Source of the DNA: Bacteroidota bacterium
Lineage (GTDB): Bacteria; Bacteroidota; Bacteroidia; Chitinophagales; JADIYW01
Assembly (NCBI GenBank): GCA_020436225.1
Contig: JAGQYE010000092.1
Coordinates: 1-48,231 of the forward strand
Direction: 5' to 3'
Length of the DNA stretch: 48,231 nucleotides
Below are positions 18,101 through 24,757 of the stretch, piece after piece. A program made the translations under genes and the position numbers. Under the pieces are notes generated by a model. It did not search any database. It worked only from the letters and a program-made list of their open reading frames with translations, and was not told the DNA's origin. Every line of letters begins with the position of its first letter. Position 1 is the first letter of the stretch.

Positions 18101-18656
18101 AAATCGTTTTGCAGGAGCTTCCTCCTTCGGACCAAAGAAAATTTTATATTTCTTGGGTGGCGTAGATACTTGGCTAAATCCAAAATATGCTACTGATATT
18201 CCAATTGCCACCGACCAAAATTATGGTTTGCAAACATCAGTAACCAACTTGCGCGGATTGCCACAAAACATTCGAAACGGCAATAATTTCTTGTTGTGGA
18301 ATTCTGAATTGCGTATTCCTATTTTCTCCTTCTTTGCGAAGAAACCTTTGCGCTCAGCTTTCTTGCGCGACTTCCAATTAGTTGGCTTCTTTGATGCCGG
18401 CATTGCTTATAATTTTGCCAATCCATTTGATCAACGCAACTCTAAAAGCACGGAAGTTGTAACACCACAGCCGGATAATAATCCTGTTGTAGTAACAGTA
18501 GATTATTATAGAAACCCGTTTGTGTTTGGCACCGGCGCCGGCTTTAGAACCAACATTTTAGGTTATTTTATTCGCTTAGATACTGGCTTTGGCTATGATG
18601 GTTTGCAATTCAACAAAAAACCAATTTGGCATTTTTCTCTAAGTAAAGACTTTTAG
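15117..18656 (+). CDS. Outer-membrane protein: beta-propeller fused to a BamA/TamA-like barrel
   Basis: This is a predicted secreted protein of 1179 residues with an unusually long signal region ending near MLMAQ. Residues about 45-300 resemble the peptidase-MA-like N-terminus seen in Bacteroidota TolB-like proteins (YNSDNFTIYFYPGG), but no HExxH zinc motif is visible. A WD40/TolB-type propeller of PD40-like blades follows to about 620 (VSVDGKYAAYATFDGG, YPILTWSKSGHRLIVIS). A low-complexity Ser/Thr/Asn linker leads to a C-terminal beta-barrel from about residue 766 that ends in aromatic FSLSKDF, as expected for Bam substrates. It probably sits in the outer membrane with a periplasmic propeller. 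Its function is unknown. The start at 15117 is the only ATG giving the signal peptide. Confidence 0.78.
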   Translation: MNTRINKFTIYIIEKNLLPLKIIARLCLFLFSFPMLMAQNTQVQFGQNRVQYHKFDWQYYNSDNFTIYFYPGGQEIGKFVGKLAEMKLDDLNKQMDFHFNSQVDILVYNTISDLAQTNIGLGQEDYNIGGTTVLRDNKIFLHFNGNHRDLQRDLMKGLSELYVRQMMAGQSFGQKIQNAIFVVMPDWYRNGLSSFMGEPWNTQLDAQLKKYFQTAKKIDFNRLVNTNATLAGQSFWYMISEVYGTDAVPNILYLTRVNHSIDKGFIYAVNADIKQLMNDWKTFYLNRFELDARNRDSITNLQATKIKKRNNNEIGDMQVSVDGKYAAYATFDGGFYKVFIQDLQTKKSKKVAKGGFRSDQYPFDKSYPILTWSKSGHRLIVISEKKDIIRLTQIDYDNGKKTKSNLINFQKVYGVDFLQSANMLVLSAQNKGQTDLYLYNVASKSISQINNDVADDLYPKSITTQYGNGILFSSNRQQPELLMSPNDSVLPLQTLDLFYYNLDTKSTNLARVTETPFANEQAVGNYTNTQYTFLSDENGIKNLYVGDLDSFFLKNDTITTTINENTDSASTQISLQPIYSIKGNTFPISNFKEGLEKAAVTKQNSYLFFGVNKRKSYLYTQKNLVEEQLSEQNNVGLNPTSFRKFYRESVLQRSPNAKEPESISNKINKEASKIGQEISMDSLLTEPFNYTFESDYNTTIFPSFEDVPNSNTKTNSDINAVVVKTDSVKILATDSTKNDELAPPPFLQDTPVASNTNTEPTTGKKIRILPYRAKFTSDYVVTQLDNSILTQSYQSFNQNLGSYNFPNLSGMINFGTSDLMEDHKIIGGFRIPFNFKGFETYIKYINLKKRIDKSILYYRRSDRINFNVEDANGNVLPNVYTGKTRSNFFETQFSYPFDITKSLRWSFSYRYDRLDVSYIDEISRLIPDVKENWLSARLEFVHDNSKEIQYNIYNGFRYKIYAEYFYNANEKKSHIANIGFDVRYYQKVYRNIIWANRFAGASSFGPKKILYFLGGVDTWLNPKYATDIPIATDQNYGLQTSVTNLRGLPQNIRNGNNFLLWNSELRIPIFSFFAKKPLRSAFLRDFQLVGFFDAGIAYNFANPFDQRNSKSTEVVTPQPDNNPVVVTVDYYRNPFVFGTGAGFRTNILGYFIRLDTGFGYDGLQFNKKPIWHFSLSKDF

Positions 18657-18706
18657 AGTAGAGAGTATTGAGTAGAGAGTATTAAGTAGAGAGTATTAAG
18701 TAGTAA
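18657..18706 (+). repeat. Tandem 14-base repeat, 3.5 copies
   Basis: Three full units AGTAGAGAGTATTR start at 18657, 18671 and 18685, with a partial fourth from 18699. The array begins directly after the TAG stop of the preceding gene. The same unit family occurs inverted at 12715-12747. Confidence 0.85.
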
Positions 18707-18727
18707 GAATTATAAAATCTTGAATCA

Positions 18728-18746
18728 TAAATCTGAAATCATAAAT
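18728..18746 (+). repeat. Dispersed 19-base intergenic motif, copy 2
   Basis: TAAATCTGAAATCATAAAT is identical to the minus strand at 7675-7693. It is itself built from a short near-repeat of ATCATAAAT and ends eight bases before the yicC ATG. Confidence 0.6.
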
Positions 18747-18754
18747 TCAACACA

Positions 18755-19627
18755 ATGCTTTACTCCATGACCGGTTACGGAAAATCGACTTTAACACTCG
18801 GAAATAAAAATTATATAGTCGAGATAAAATCGTTAAACAGCAAATCTTTAGACCTCAATTTTAAAGCGGTTGCCGATTTACGTGGAAAAGAAATTGACAT
18901 CAGAAAACAAATTGGAAATAAATTATTGCGCGGAAAAATTGACTTATTTTTTCAAGAAGATAAATCAAACGAAAATGCATCTATTTTAAATTTTAATTTG
19001 ATAGAAAAATATTATCATCAATTACAAGCATTTTCTAAAGAAAAAAATATTCCGTTTCAAGATATTACTTCTTCCATTCTTCGGTTTCAAGATGTCAACA
19101 AACCGGATGTTCAAGAATTTAACGACAGTGATTTTTCCGAATTACAAATTTCTATTAATGATGCAATGGAAAAATTAATGGAATATCGAAAACTGGAAGG
19201 AGAAAAATTAGAAGCAGATATTCTGCAACGCATCAATATTATTCAAAGCCTAAAAGAAACCATAATTCCATTTGAACAACAACGTATAGTAAAAATTCGA
19301 GAAAAAATAAAACAAGAAATTTCAACTTTAATTTCTTCTGACAATATCGACAACAATCGTTTAGAAGAAGAGTTGATTTATTATATCGAGAAATTAGATA
19401 TCAACGAAGAGAAAGTCCGCTTGTCTTCGCATTGCCAATATTTCTTGGAAATTCTACAAGAATCTTCTTTAGAAAAAGGCAAAAAACTTGGCTTTATTGT
19501 TCAAGAAATAGGAAGAGAAATCAACACCATCGGTTCAAAAGCTAACGATGCCAACATCCAAAAAATTGTAGTGCAAATGAAGGATGAAGTCGAAAAAATA
19601 AAAGAACAATTGATGAATATTCTTTAG
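18755..19627 (+). CDS. yicC: YicC-family endoribonuclease
   Basis: This 290-residue member of the YicC family includes E. coli proteins shown to be endoribonucleases. The N-terminal signature LYSMTGYGKS and NSKSLDLNFK are present. The C-terminal DUF1732 part is also seen, with EELIYYIEKLDINEE, LSSHCQYF, and KGKKLGFIVQEIGREINTIGSKAND. The middle is predicted helical and charged. It precedes gmk, a common pairing, though the 100-base gap carries a separate gmk promoter. Confidence 0.93.
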   Translation: MLYSMTGYGKSTLTLGNKNYIVEIKSLNSKSLDLNFKAVADLRGKEIDIRKQIGNKLLRGKIDLFFQEDKSNENASILNFNLIEKYYHQLQAFSKEKNIPFQDITSSILRFQDVNKPDVQEFNDSDFSELQISINDAMEKLMEYRKLEGEKLEADILQRINIIQSLKETIIPFEQQRIVKIREKIKQEISTLISSDNIDNNRLEEELIYYIEKLDINEEKVRLSSHCQYFLEILQESSLEKGKKLGFIVQEIGREINTIGSKANDANIQKIVVQMKDEVEKIKEQLMNIL

Positions 19628-19693
19628 TGATGAGTAATTAGAGATTAGTTTTTGGATTACTATAACTTATTAATAAAATAATCTACTTCAAGG

Positions 19694-19724
19694 TTTTGTC
19701 GCTTATTTCTAATTCCTATCTTTG
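19694..19724 (+). promoter_or_regulatory. Complete -33/-7 promoter of gmk
   Basis: TTTTG at 19694-19698 is followed by 18 bases and then TATCTTTG (TAnnTTTG) at 19717-19724, the full Bacteroidota spacing. Only three bases separate the element from the ATG, so the transcript is predicted to begin at or very near the start codon. Confidence 0.68.
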
Positions 19725-19727
19725 CGT

Positions 19728-20294
19728 ATGCAAAAAGTCATCATACTTTCCGGACCGTCAGGCGTTGGCAAAAATACGTTAGGTGATTTTTTGTTACAAC
19801 AATTTCCCGAGCTTTCTTATTCTGTTTCAGCCACTACACGTGCCATTCGCAAAGGCGAGCAAGATGGCGTGGATTATCATTTTTTGAGTAAAGAAGTTTT
19901 CGAAAAAAAAATTAATGACGATGAATTGTTGGAATATCAGGAAGTGTATGAAGGCACTTATTACGGCACGTTAAAAGAAGAATTAGATAGAATAAATCAA
20001 CTCAATAAATTCCCATTGTTGGTGGTTGATGTTTTTGGTGCCATCAACGTGATGAACAATTTGAAATTTAAACCATTGTCTATTTTTATTCAAGCACCAA
20101 GTTTAGAAATATTAGAAAAAAGATTACGCGCACGTGGAACGGATTCGGAAGAAAAAATAAAAATTCGCATTGAAAAAGCTGCTGTAGAAATGCATGAAGC
20201 CAAACATTTTGATTTAACCATCGTCAATGATGATTTGCAACGGGCGCAATCGCAACTAAAAGCTGTCGTCAACTATTTCTTGAGATCTCAATAA
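19728..20294 (+). CDS. gmk: Guanylate kinase
   Basis: This enzyme of 188 residues converts GMP to GDP. The P-loop GPSGVGKN is at residues 9-16, with Asn where Ser, Gly or Thr is more usual. The GMP-binding block SATTRAIRKGEQDGVDYHFLS, the segment YYGTLKEEL, and the lid near RLRARGTDSEEKI are all typical. The ATG at 19728 is used instead of a TTG at 19722, which falls inside the -7 promoter element. The mRNA is probably leaderless or nearly so. Confidence 0.95.
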   Translation: MQKVIILSGPSGVGKNTLGDFLLQQFPELSYSVSATTRAIRKGEQDGVDYHFLSKEVFEKKINDDELLEYQEVYEGTYYGTLKEELDRINQLNKFPLLVVDVFGAINVMNNLKFKPLSIFIQAPSLEILEKRLRARGTDSEEKIKIRIEKAAVEMHEAKHFDLTIVNDDLQRAQSQLKAVVNYFLRSQ

Positions 20295-20320
20295 TTTTTT
20301 GTGGATTTTTACCGGAAATA

Positions 20321-20346
20321 AAAGGAACTTTTTTCCTGTTTTTTTG
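20321..20346 (+). terminator. Weak terminator-like hairpin after gmk
   Basis: A 5-base-pair stem AGGAA/TTCCT with a CTTTT loop is followed by a run of seven or more T. The short stem makes this a tentative call. Confidence 0.3.
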
Positions 20347-20365
20347 TTATTTTTAATTTACAAGC

Positions 20366-20758
20366 ATGACTATGTTTACGGCTGTAACACATAATATTCA
20401 CGTTAGCGTAAATACGTTTTACCAAGAGGATTATTCTTATCCAATGAGCCAACATTTTATGTTTAGCTATAAAATTAAGATTGAAAATAAAGGCAACGAT
20501 ACTATTCAATTGTTGCGCAGACATTGGTATATTGTTGATGCATTTGGTCAGCAACGAGAAGTGGAAGGTGAAGGTGTTATTGGAGAACAACCGATAATTC
20601 GAAGCAATAAATCCTATTCTTATATCTCAGGTTGCGATTTGAAAACTGAAGTAGGAAAGATGTTTGGTACCTACTTAATGGAGAATTTAAACAACGGCAA
20701 TTTATTTTACGTGCTAATTCCGGAATTCTTAATGGTGGCGCCAATGCGATTAAATTAA
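20366..20758 (+). CDS. apaG: ApaG-family protein (Co2+/Mg2+ efflux protein fold)
   Basis: This 130-residue protein has a fibronectin-III-like fold. The diagnostic ApaG block is present: LLRRHWYIVDAFG, GEGVIGEQPIIR, YISGCDL, and GKMFGTYLM. The biochemical role is not settled; in enterobacteria it is linked to metal resistance and diadenosine tetraphosphate metabolism. A second in-frame ATG two codons in could also serve. Its stop codon overlaps the convergent methyltransferase stop in a shared TTAA. Confidence 0.92.
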   Translation: MTMFTAVTHNIHVSVNTFYQEDYSYPMSQHFMFSYKIKIENKGNDTIQLLRRHWYIVDAFGQQREVEGEGVIGEQPIIRSNKSYSYISGCDLKTEVGKMFGTYLMENLNNGNLFYVLIPEFLMVAPMRLN

Positions 20759-21990
20759 ACACGCACTAAACTCGCCATAAAAAATCCATCGCTGTTATAT
20801 TTTGTTGGTAAAATAGAAATCGAATTTTCCAATTTAAAATGCTTGTTTTTTTGTAAAAATGCTTGGATTTGATGCTCGTTTTCTTGTGGTAAAATACTAC
20901 AAGTTGCATAAATTATTTTCCCGTTTTTAGTAATACAATTTTTATACGTTTCCAATAATTGCTGTTGAATAGAAGTGTAGGTATTTATTTTCTCTTCCGA
21001 TATTTTATATTTCAAATCTGCTTGACGTTTAAATGTTCCGCTACCACTGCAAGGTGCATCAATAAAAACCAAAGACAAATCTTTGAGTTGATGCGCATTT
21101 TTATAATCAATAATTTCTATGTTGTTACAACCTGCTTGTTGCGCTCTGTATTCTAAATTTTTTATTCTGGATGCTTGATAATCGCACGCATAAATTTTTC
21201 CTTTATTATTTAATAAAGCAGAAAGTTGCAACGTTTTTCCGCCGGCTCCGGCACAAACATCAGCAATAGAAACGTGTTGAGTTAGTTGATTTTTTGGCAA
21301 TGAATCAACTATAAAATCGCCGATTGCTTGCGAACCTATATCTTGAATTTCAAACAAACCTTGTTGGTAATAAATGCTATTTTTTAAATTATTTTTTGAT
21401 AGAATTTCTATGCCGTTTTCATTGGCTAAAGTCGCACAATTTTCTGTTGAATATAAAATTTCTTCTTTTTCTAGATGAACAATAAATTTTGCTCTTGTCG
21501 TTTTTAATGTGTTGACACGAAGATAAACATTCGCTTTTTTGTTTAATGCTTGTGCTAATTGATGCCAACTTTCGCCAATATGTTTTAAACAAAAATCATA
21601 AAAATCTTTTGGATAAGATTGTGCAATATTTGGAACAGAAATTTCTTGTTGTATAGAAGAAGATAATTCTTCAATTCTATTAGCAGAAAAATCAAAAATT
21701 TCAGGATTAGAAATTTCATAATTTCTATTTAATAAACTAACCAATATCAAATGTTTATAGTGCGTCAGCGTAGTATCAAATTGTTCTAATAGATAAGTAT
21801 ATTTTATTTTCCAACGAATAATATCATACACACTTTCCGCAATTTGTTTCCTGTCTCTTGAGCCAAATTGTTTGTTTTGTTTGAAGAAATGAAAAATTTC
21901 TTTGTCGGCAACTTTTTCATCTTCAACAACAGCTTTTATACAAGTAATAATAGCATCAATAATATTTTGGTGGATTTTTATAGGCTGCAT
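20755..21990 (-). CDS. RsmB/NSUN-family RNA m5C methyltransferase
   Basis: This SAM-dependent cytosine-C5 RNA methyltransferase has 411 residues. The N-terminal NusB-like helical region spans about 1-130. SAM motif I is DVCAGAGGKTLQL, followed by ACDYQASRI, motif IV DAPCSGSGTFKRQ, and motif VI ATCSILPQENE, whose Cys is the nucleophile. Both catalytic cysteines are present. The target is probably 16S rRNA as for RsmB, but that cannot be confirmed by sight. The ATG at 21990 follows the cupin stop by one base; a longer TTG-started frame overlaps the cupin gene. Confidence 0.9.
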   Translation of the reverse strand: MQPIKIHQNIIDAIITCIKAVVEDEKVADKEIFHFFKQNKQFGSRDRKQIAESVYDIIRWKIKYTYLLEQFDTTLTHYKHLILVSLLNRNYEISNPEIFDFSANRIEELSSSIQQEISVPNIAQSYPKDFYDFCLKHIGESWHQLAQALNKKANVYLRVNTLKTTRAKFIVHLEKEEILYSTENCATLANENGIEILSKNNLKNSIYYQQGLFEIQDIGSQAIGDFIVDSLPKNQLTQHVSIADVCAGAGGKTLQLSALLNNKGKIYACDYQASRIKNLEYRAQQAGCNNIEIIDYKNAHQLKDLSLVFIDAPCSGSGTFKRQADLKYKISEEKINTYTSIQQQLLETYKNCITKNGKIIYATCSILPQENEHQIQAFLQKNKHFKLENSISILPTKYNSDGFFMASLVRV

Positions 21991-21991
21991 A

Positions 21992-22438
21992 TTATCGTGT
22001 AAAGCGTTCAATAATTTCTTGATGTTCGGGGAATTGAGTCGTTAAATTTTTTCTGTCAGCTAAGATAAAATTATCAAATGAAAAAGCAGGAATAACCGTG
22101 CATCCACAAAATGCAAATCCATGATTTTCTACACATTCGCTGGCAAACCAATTGCCAGCTTGTACTATATATTGAAAATTCAAAACCTGCTTTCCTAATT
22201 CCGTTTTTTTATACGTTCCATCCGGAAATATTTCGTGAATAATAATTGTGTCACCCAAATACCAATTCCATTGTTCATCAGAATTTAGTTGATGAAATGC
22301 AGAAAAATTTCCTTTCGTTAATAAAAATACGATAGAAGAAAATGCATTGTCATTAGCAAGAAAAGTGCGTTTGTAAAAGCCACCTTCAGGATGTGGCTCT
22401 AAATCAAAATGCTCTATAATTGAATCGGCAGAAATCAT
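21992..22438 (-). CDS. DUF985-family cupin protein
   Basis: This is a 148-residue single-domain cupin of the DUF985 (Cupin_5) family. The features are EHFDLEPHPEGGFYKRTF near the start, SAFHQLNSDEQWNWYLGD with the cupin His and Glu, VQAGNWFASE, and FCGCTVIPAFSFDNF. The function is uncharacterised; the fold resembles sugar-isomerase-like cupins. It is the first gene of a two-gene unit with the RNA methyltransferase, one base apart, and it diverges from proB. Confidence 0.88.
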   Translation of the reverse strand: MISADSIIEHFDLEPHPEGGFYKRTFLANDNAFSSIVFLLTKGNFSAFHQLNSDEQWNWYLGDTIIIHEIFPDGTYKKTELGKQVLNFQYIVQAGNWFASECVENHGFAFCGCTVIPAFSFDNFILADRKNLTTQFPEHQEIIERFTR

Positions 22439-22473
22439 TCAACTAAATTTAAACTTAAAAAATTAAACAACTC

Positions 22474-22481
22474 CAAAATTA
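22474..22481 (-). promoter_or_regulatory. -7 promoter element of the cupin-methyltransferase unit
   Basis: The minus strand reads TAATTTTG (TAnnTTTG), 35 bases before the cupin ATG. A one-mismatch element, TTACTTTG at 22485-22492 on the plus strand, could serve proB, so the two would be only three bases apart. Confidence 0.45.
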
Positions 22482-22512
22482 GTATTACTTTGGTTTAATT
22501 AATGCTTTAAAT

Positions 22513-23547
22513 ATGCAAAAACCTATTTTGGTTTTCAAAATTGGCACTTCTTCTATAACAAATGAAAATGGAAGTTTAGATGAAGTGGTTGTCAAAGATA
22601 TTGCCAAGCAATTGGCAACATTGCACAAAAAATATAGAATTGTGATGGTGTCTTCCGGTGCGGTTGGAAGCGGGAAAAAATTTATTAAAAATTATAGTGG
22701 AAAATTAGAAGAGCGCAAAGCAGCAGCAGCTATTGGCAATCCGTTGTTGATACATAAATACACGATTGCTTTTGGTAAGTATAAAATTCCGATTGCACAA
22801 AGTTTATGCGAGCGTGGTCATTTTTCTAACAGAGCAAAATTCTTGCAGTTGCGCGCAACGTATGAAGAGCTTTGGAAAAATAATATAATTCCGATTGCCA
22901 ACGAAAATGATGTGGTAAGCTCGCGCGAATTAAAATTTTCTGACAATGATGAGTTGGCAACCTTGTTAGCATTAGGCTTAGGCGCAGATACCATGTTGAT
23001 GGTTACTTCGGTAAAAGGTGTATTAGACAAAGAAGGAAATGTAGTTCCCAAAATTGAAAAATTTGACAAACATATTTTGTCTTTGGCAAATCGCACAACT
23101 TCAACGGTTGGCTTAGGTGGTATGGTCAGTAAACTTACCTTTGCTCGGTTAGCAACTAACTTAGGAATACGAGTAATTATTTTTTCCTTGCAAGAAAAAA
23201 ACGCGTTGTCTAAAGCATTACAAGAAAAAATTGGCACTACTTGTTATGCCAAAAAAGTATCAAAAAATGCGCGCCAAAAATGGTTGGCAAGTGGTAGTTT
23301 AGTGATAGGAAATGTATATGTAGATGACGGTGCACATAAAGCATTATTGAATAGGAAAAGCTTATTAGCGGTTGGTGTAAAAGAAGTTAATGCCAATTTT
23401 GAAGCCGGTGAAGCCTTTGAAATTGCTGATGAAACAGGCAATACATTTGCTATTGCACGAGCAAAAATTTCTTCTTCTTTTTTATTGAAAAATCTAAAAC
23501 AACAAAATTTAGTGTTAGCGCACGCCGATGATATTGTGTTGTTGTAG
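22513..23547 (+). CDS. proB: Glutamate 5-kinase with PUA domain
   Basis: This protein of 344 residues catalyses the first step of proline synthesis. The amino-acid-kinase domain is at about 1-245 (FKIGTSSITN, VSSGAVGSGKK, NENDVVSSRELKFSDNDELA, VGLGGMVSKL). It is followed by a C-terminal PUA domain from about 255 (ARQKWLASGSLVIGNVYVDDGA). The length is slightly below the 367 of E. coli ProB. proA lies 1.2 kb downstream, separated by an opposite-strand MBL gene, so the pair is not a simple operon here. Confidence 0.95.
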   Translation: MQKPILVFKIGTSSITNENGSLDEVVVKDIAKQLATLHKKYRIVMVSSGAVGSGKKFIKNYSGKLEERKAAAAIGNPLLIHKYTIAFGKYKIPIAQSLCERGHFSNRAKFLQLRATYEELWKNNIIPIANENDVVSSRELKFSDNDELATLLALGLGADTMLMVTSVKGVLDKEGNVVPKIEKFDKHILSLANRTTSTVGLGGMVSKLTFARLATNLGIRVIIFSLQEKNALSKALQEKIGTTCYAKKVSKNARQKWLASGSLVIGNVYVDDGAHKALLNRKSLLAVGVKEVNANFEAGEAFEIADETGNTFAIARAKISSSFLLKNLKQQNLVLAHADDIVLL

Positions 23548-23581
23548 ATTGGAAAAACTTTTCTACTGATTTGTTGTAAAA

Positions 23582-23608
23582 TGAGATTACCTCTTTCGAG
23601 GTAATGAC
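23582..23608 (+). repeat. Intergenic hairpin element TGAGATT-stem-AATGACA (copy A)
   Basis: The stem ATTACCTC (23586-23593) pairs perfectly with GAGGTAAT (23598-23605) around a TTTC loop. The flanks TGAG and GACA are identical to those of the hairpins at 47887-47914, whereas the stem differs by two compensated base pairs. It lies just after proB and lacks a T-run. Confidence 0.7.
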
Positions 23609-23620
23609 AGTTGAAGAAAC

Positions 23621-23662
23621 CATTGCCTTGGTTTGTGTCTTTACAAACCAACAAAAAAATTA
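23621..23662 (+). repeat. Intergenic hairpin element TTGGTTTGT (copy 1)
   Basis: A perfect 9-base-pair stem TTGGTTTGT/ACAAACCAA (23628-23636 and 23643-23651) surrounds GTCTTT. The sequence through the following A-rich stretch and TTA recurs with a few changes at 26058-26097. It may also act as a terminator between convergent proB and the MBL gene. Confidence 0.6.
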
Positions 23663-23664
23663 AG

Positions 23665-24669
23665 CTACAACTCTACTGTCGTATATGGCAACATTACACG
23701 AACAGGCATATTTTCTTCATTTAATTTTTTGAGCTCAATATCTAATTTAGATGAGCGCAATTCTTGGATAGGTTTGGTATTTTTTCTAAAAAAATTATTC
23801 CAATGATTTAAGATTACAATGGAAGCTTTTGTACTGGAAATGGAGCTTTGCAATGTCGGAGCATTGAGTTTCGTTTTCCAAAATACAGTAGTCATTATAT
23901 CACAATTTCTTTCGTTACAAATCTTACTTAGATGCATATAATTTTCATTAGATATTTTTCCACCTAAAAACGCCATTCTAAAAACAATAGTATCTGCATC
24001 TAACACATCAACTATAAAAGAATAGCTCGTTTTGCCGAGTTTCCATTGTGTTAGATAGCGCGGCAATTGTGGTTGAGGTTTTGTGTAAGAGCCTTTAAAT
24101 AAAGTAACATTGGCAAAATGCGGATTGTGTGTGCTCGGCAATGGAAGTATGCGAAAACAACTGTCTTGCGAATAAATCCATTTGAAATAATGGTTGGAAT
24201 CTAATGCAATTTTTGAAGAATTATTTTTTATTTCTTCGTTGAGTTGAAACAAAGTGCTTTTATCTGCAACAAGCGTTGCCTGATTTTGGTTGACTTGTGC
24301 CAAATCAAAACAGTGGTCGTAATGTCCGTGCGAAATGCTAATCATTGAAACATTTTTTATAAGTGGTGCAGCATATAAATCACTTAATGGAGTTTGTTTC
24401 ATGCGTCCGATTAATGTACTAAACAAAGATGGATTACTGAAAAACGGATCGTTGATGAATTGCTTGCCTTTATAATCAATCACAAAACAAGCCGTTCCGA
24501 GATAAGTAAGTTTTACATTTTTTTGTTTAGTTGAACTCAATATATAAGGTGTAATTTTCTCTGAGTTGACTTTCTTTCCCAAAAAACTCATTTTGATAAT
24601 GACAATCAACAATAAAGATAAAAGAATAAAAACAAGCGTAAGACTGAATGATTTTAGCGTTTTTCTCAT
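23665..24669 (-). CDS. Membrane-anchored MBL-fold hydrolase (UlaG / NAPE-PLD-like)
   Basis: This 334-residue protein has an N-terminal hydrophobic helix (about 8-27) that is probably an uncleaved anchor with the catalytic domain outside the cytoplasm. The beta-lactamase-like domain shows TYLGTACFVIDYKG, FINDPFF, ISISHGHYDHCFD (HxHxDH variant, with Tyr in the middle), PLPSTHNPHFA, and a late VILNHWNNFF segment. The opening resembles UlaG and NAPE-PLD relatives. The substrate is unknown. It lies antisense between proB and proA, an unusual place. Confidence 0.78.
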   Translation of the reverse strand: MRKTLKSFSLTLVFILLSLLLIVIIKMSFLGKKVNSEKITPYILSSTKQKNVKLTYLGTACFVIDYKGKQFINDPFFSNPSLFSTLIGRMKQTPLSDLYAAPLIKNVSMISISHGHYDHCFDLAQVNQNQATLVADKSTLFQLNEEIKNNSSKIALDSNHYFKWIYSQDSCFRILPLPSTHNPHFANVTLFKGSYTKPQPQLPRYLTQWKLGKTSYSFIVDVLDADTIVFRMAFLGGKISNENYMHLSKICNERNCDIMTTVFWKTKLNAPTLQSSISSTKASIVILNHWNNFFRKNTKPIQELRSSKLDIELKKLNEENMPVRVMLPYTTVEL

Positions 24670-24757
24670 AGCTTCCTAAAATTACATATTCTTAATTTAA
24701 TACGAAACAGTTTCAATTTTTATTATTTCTAAATACATTTAAGTTCAATTTTTTTAT

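Noticed and set aside
20755-20758. Overlapping stop codons of apaG and the methyltransferase as a regulatory feature
   Set aside because: A shared TTAA at a convergent junction is common in compact genomes and shows no further structure.
22818-23237. 139-residue frame antisense to proB
   Set aside because: It is a shadow of the conserved kinase domain with no promoter or family features.
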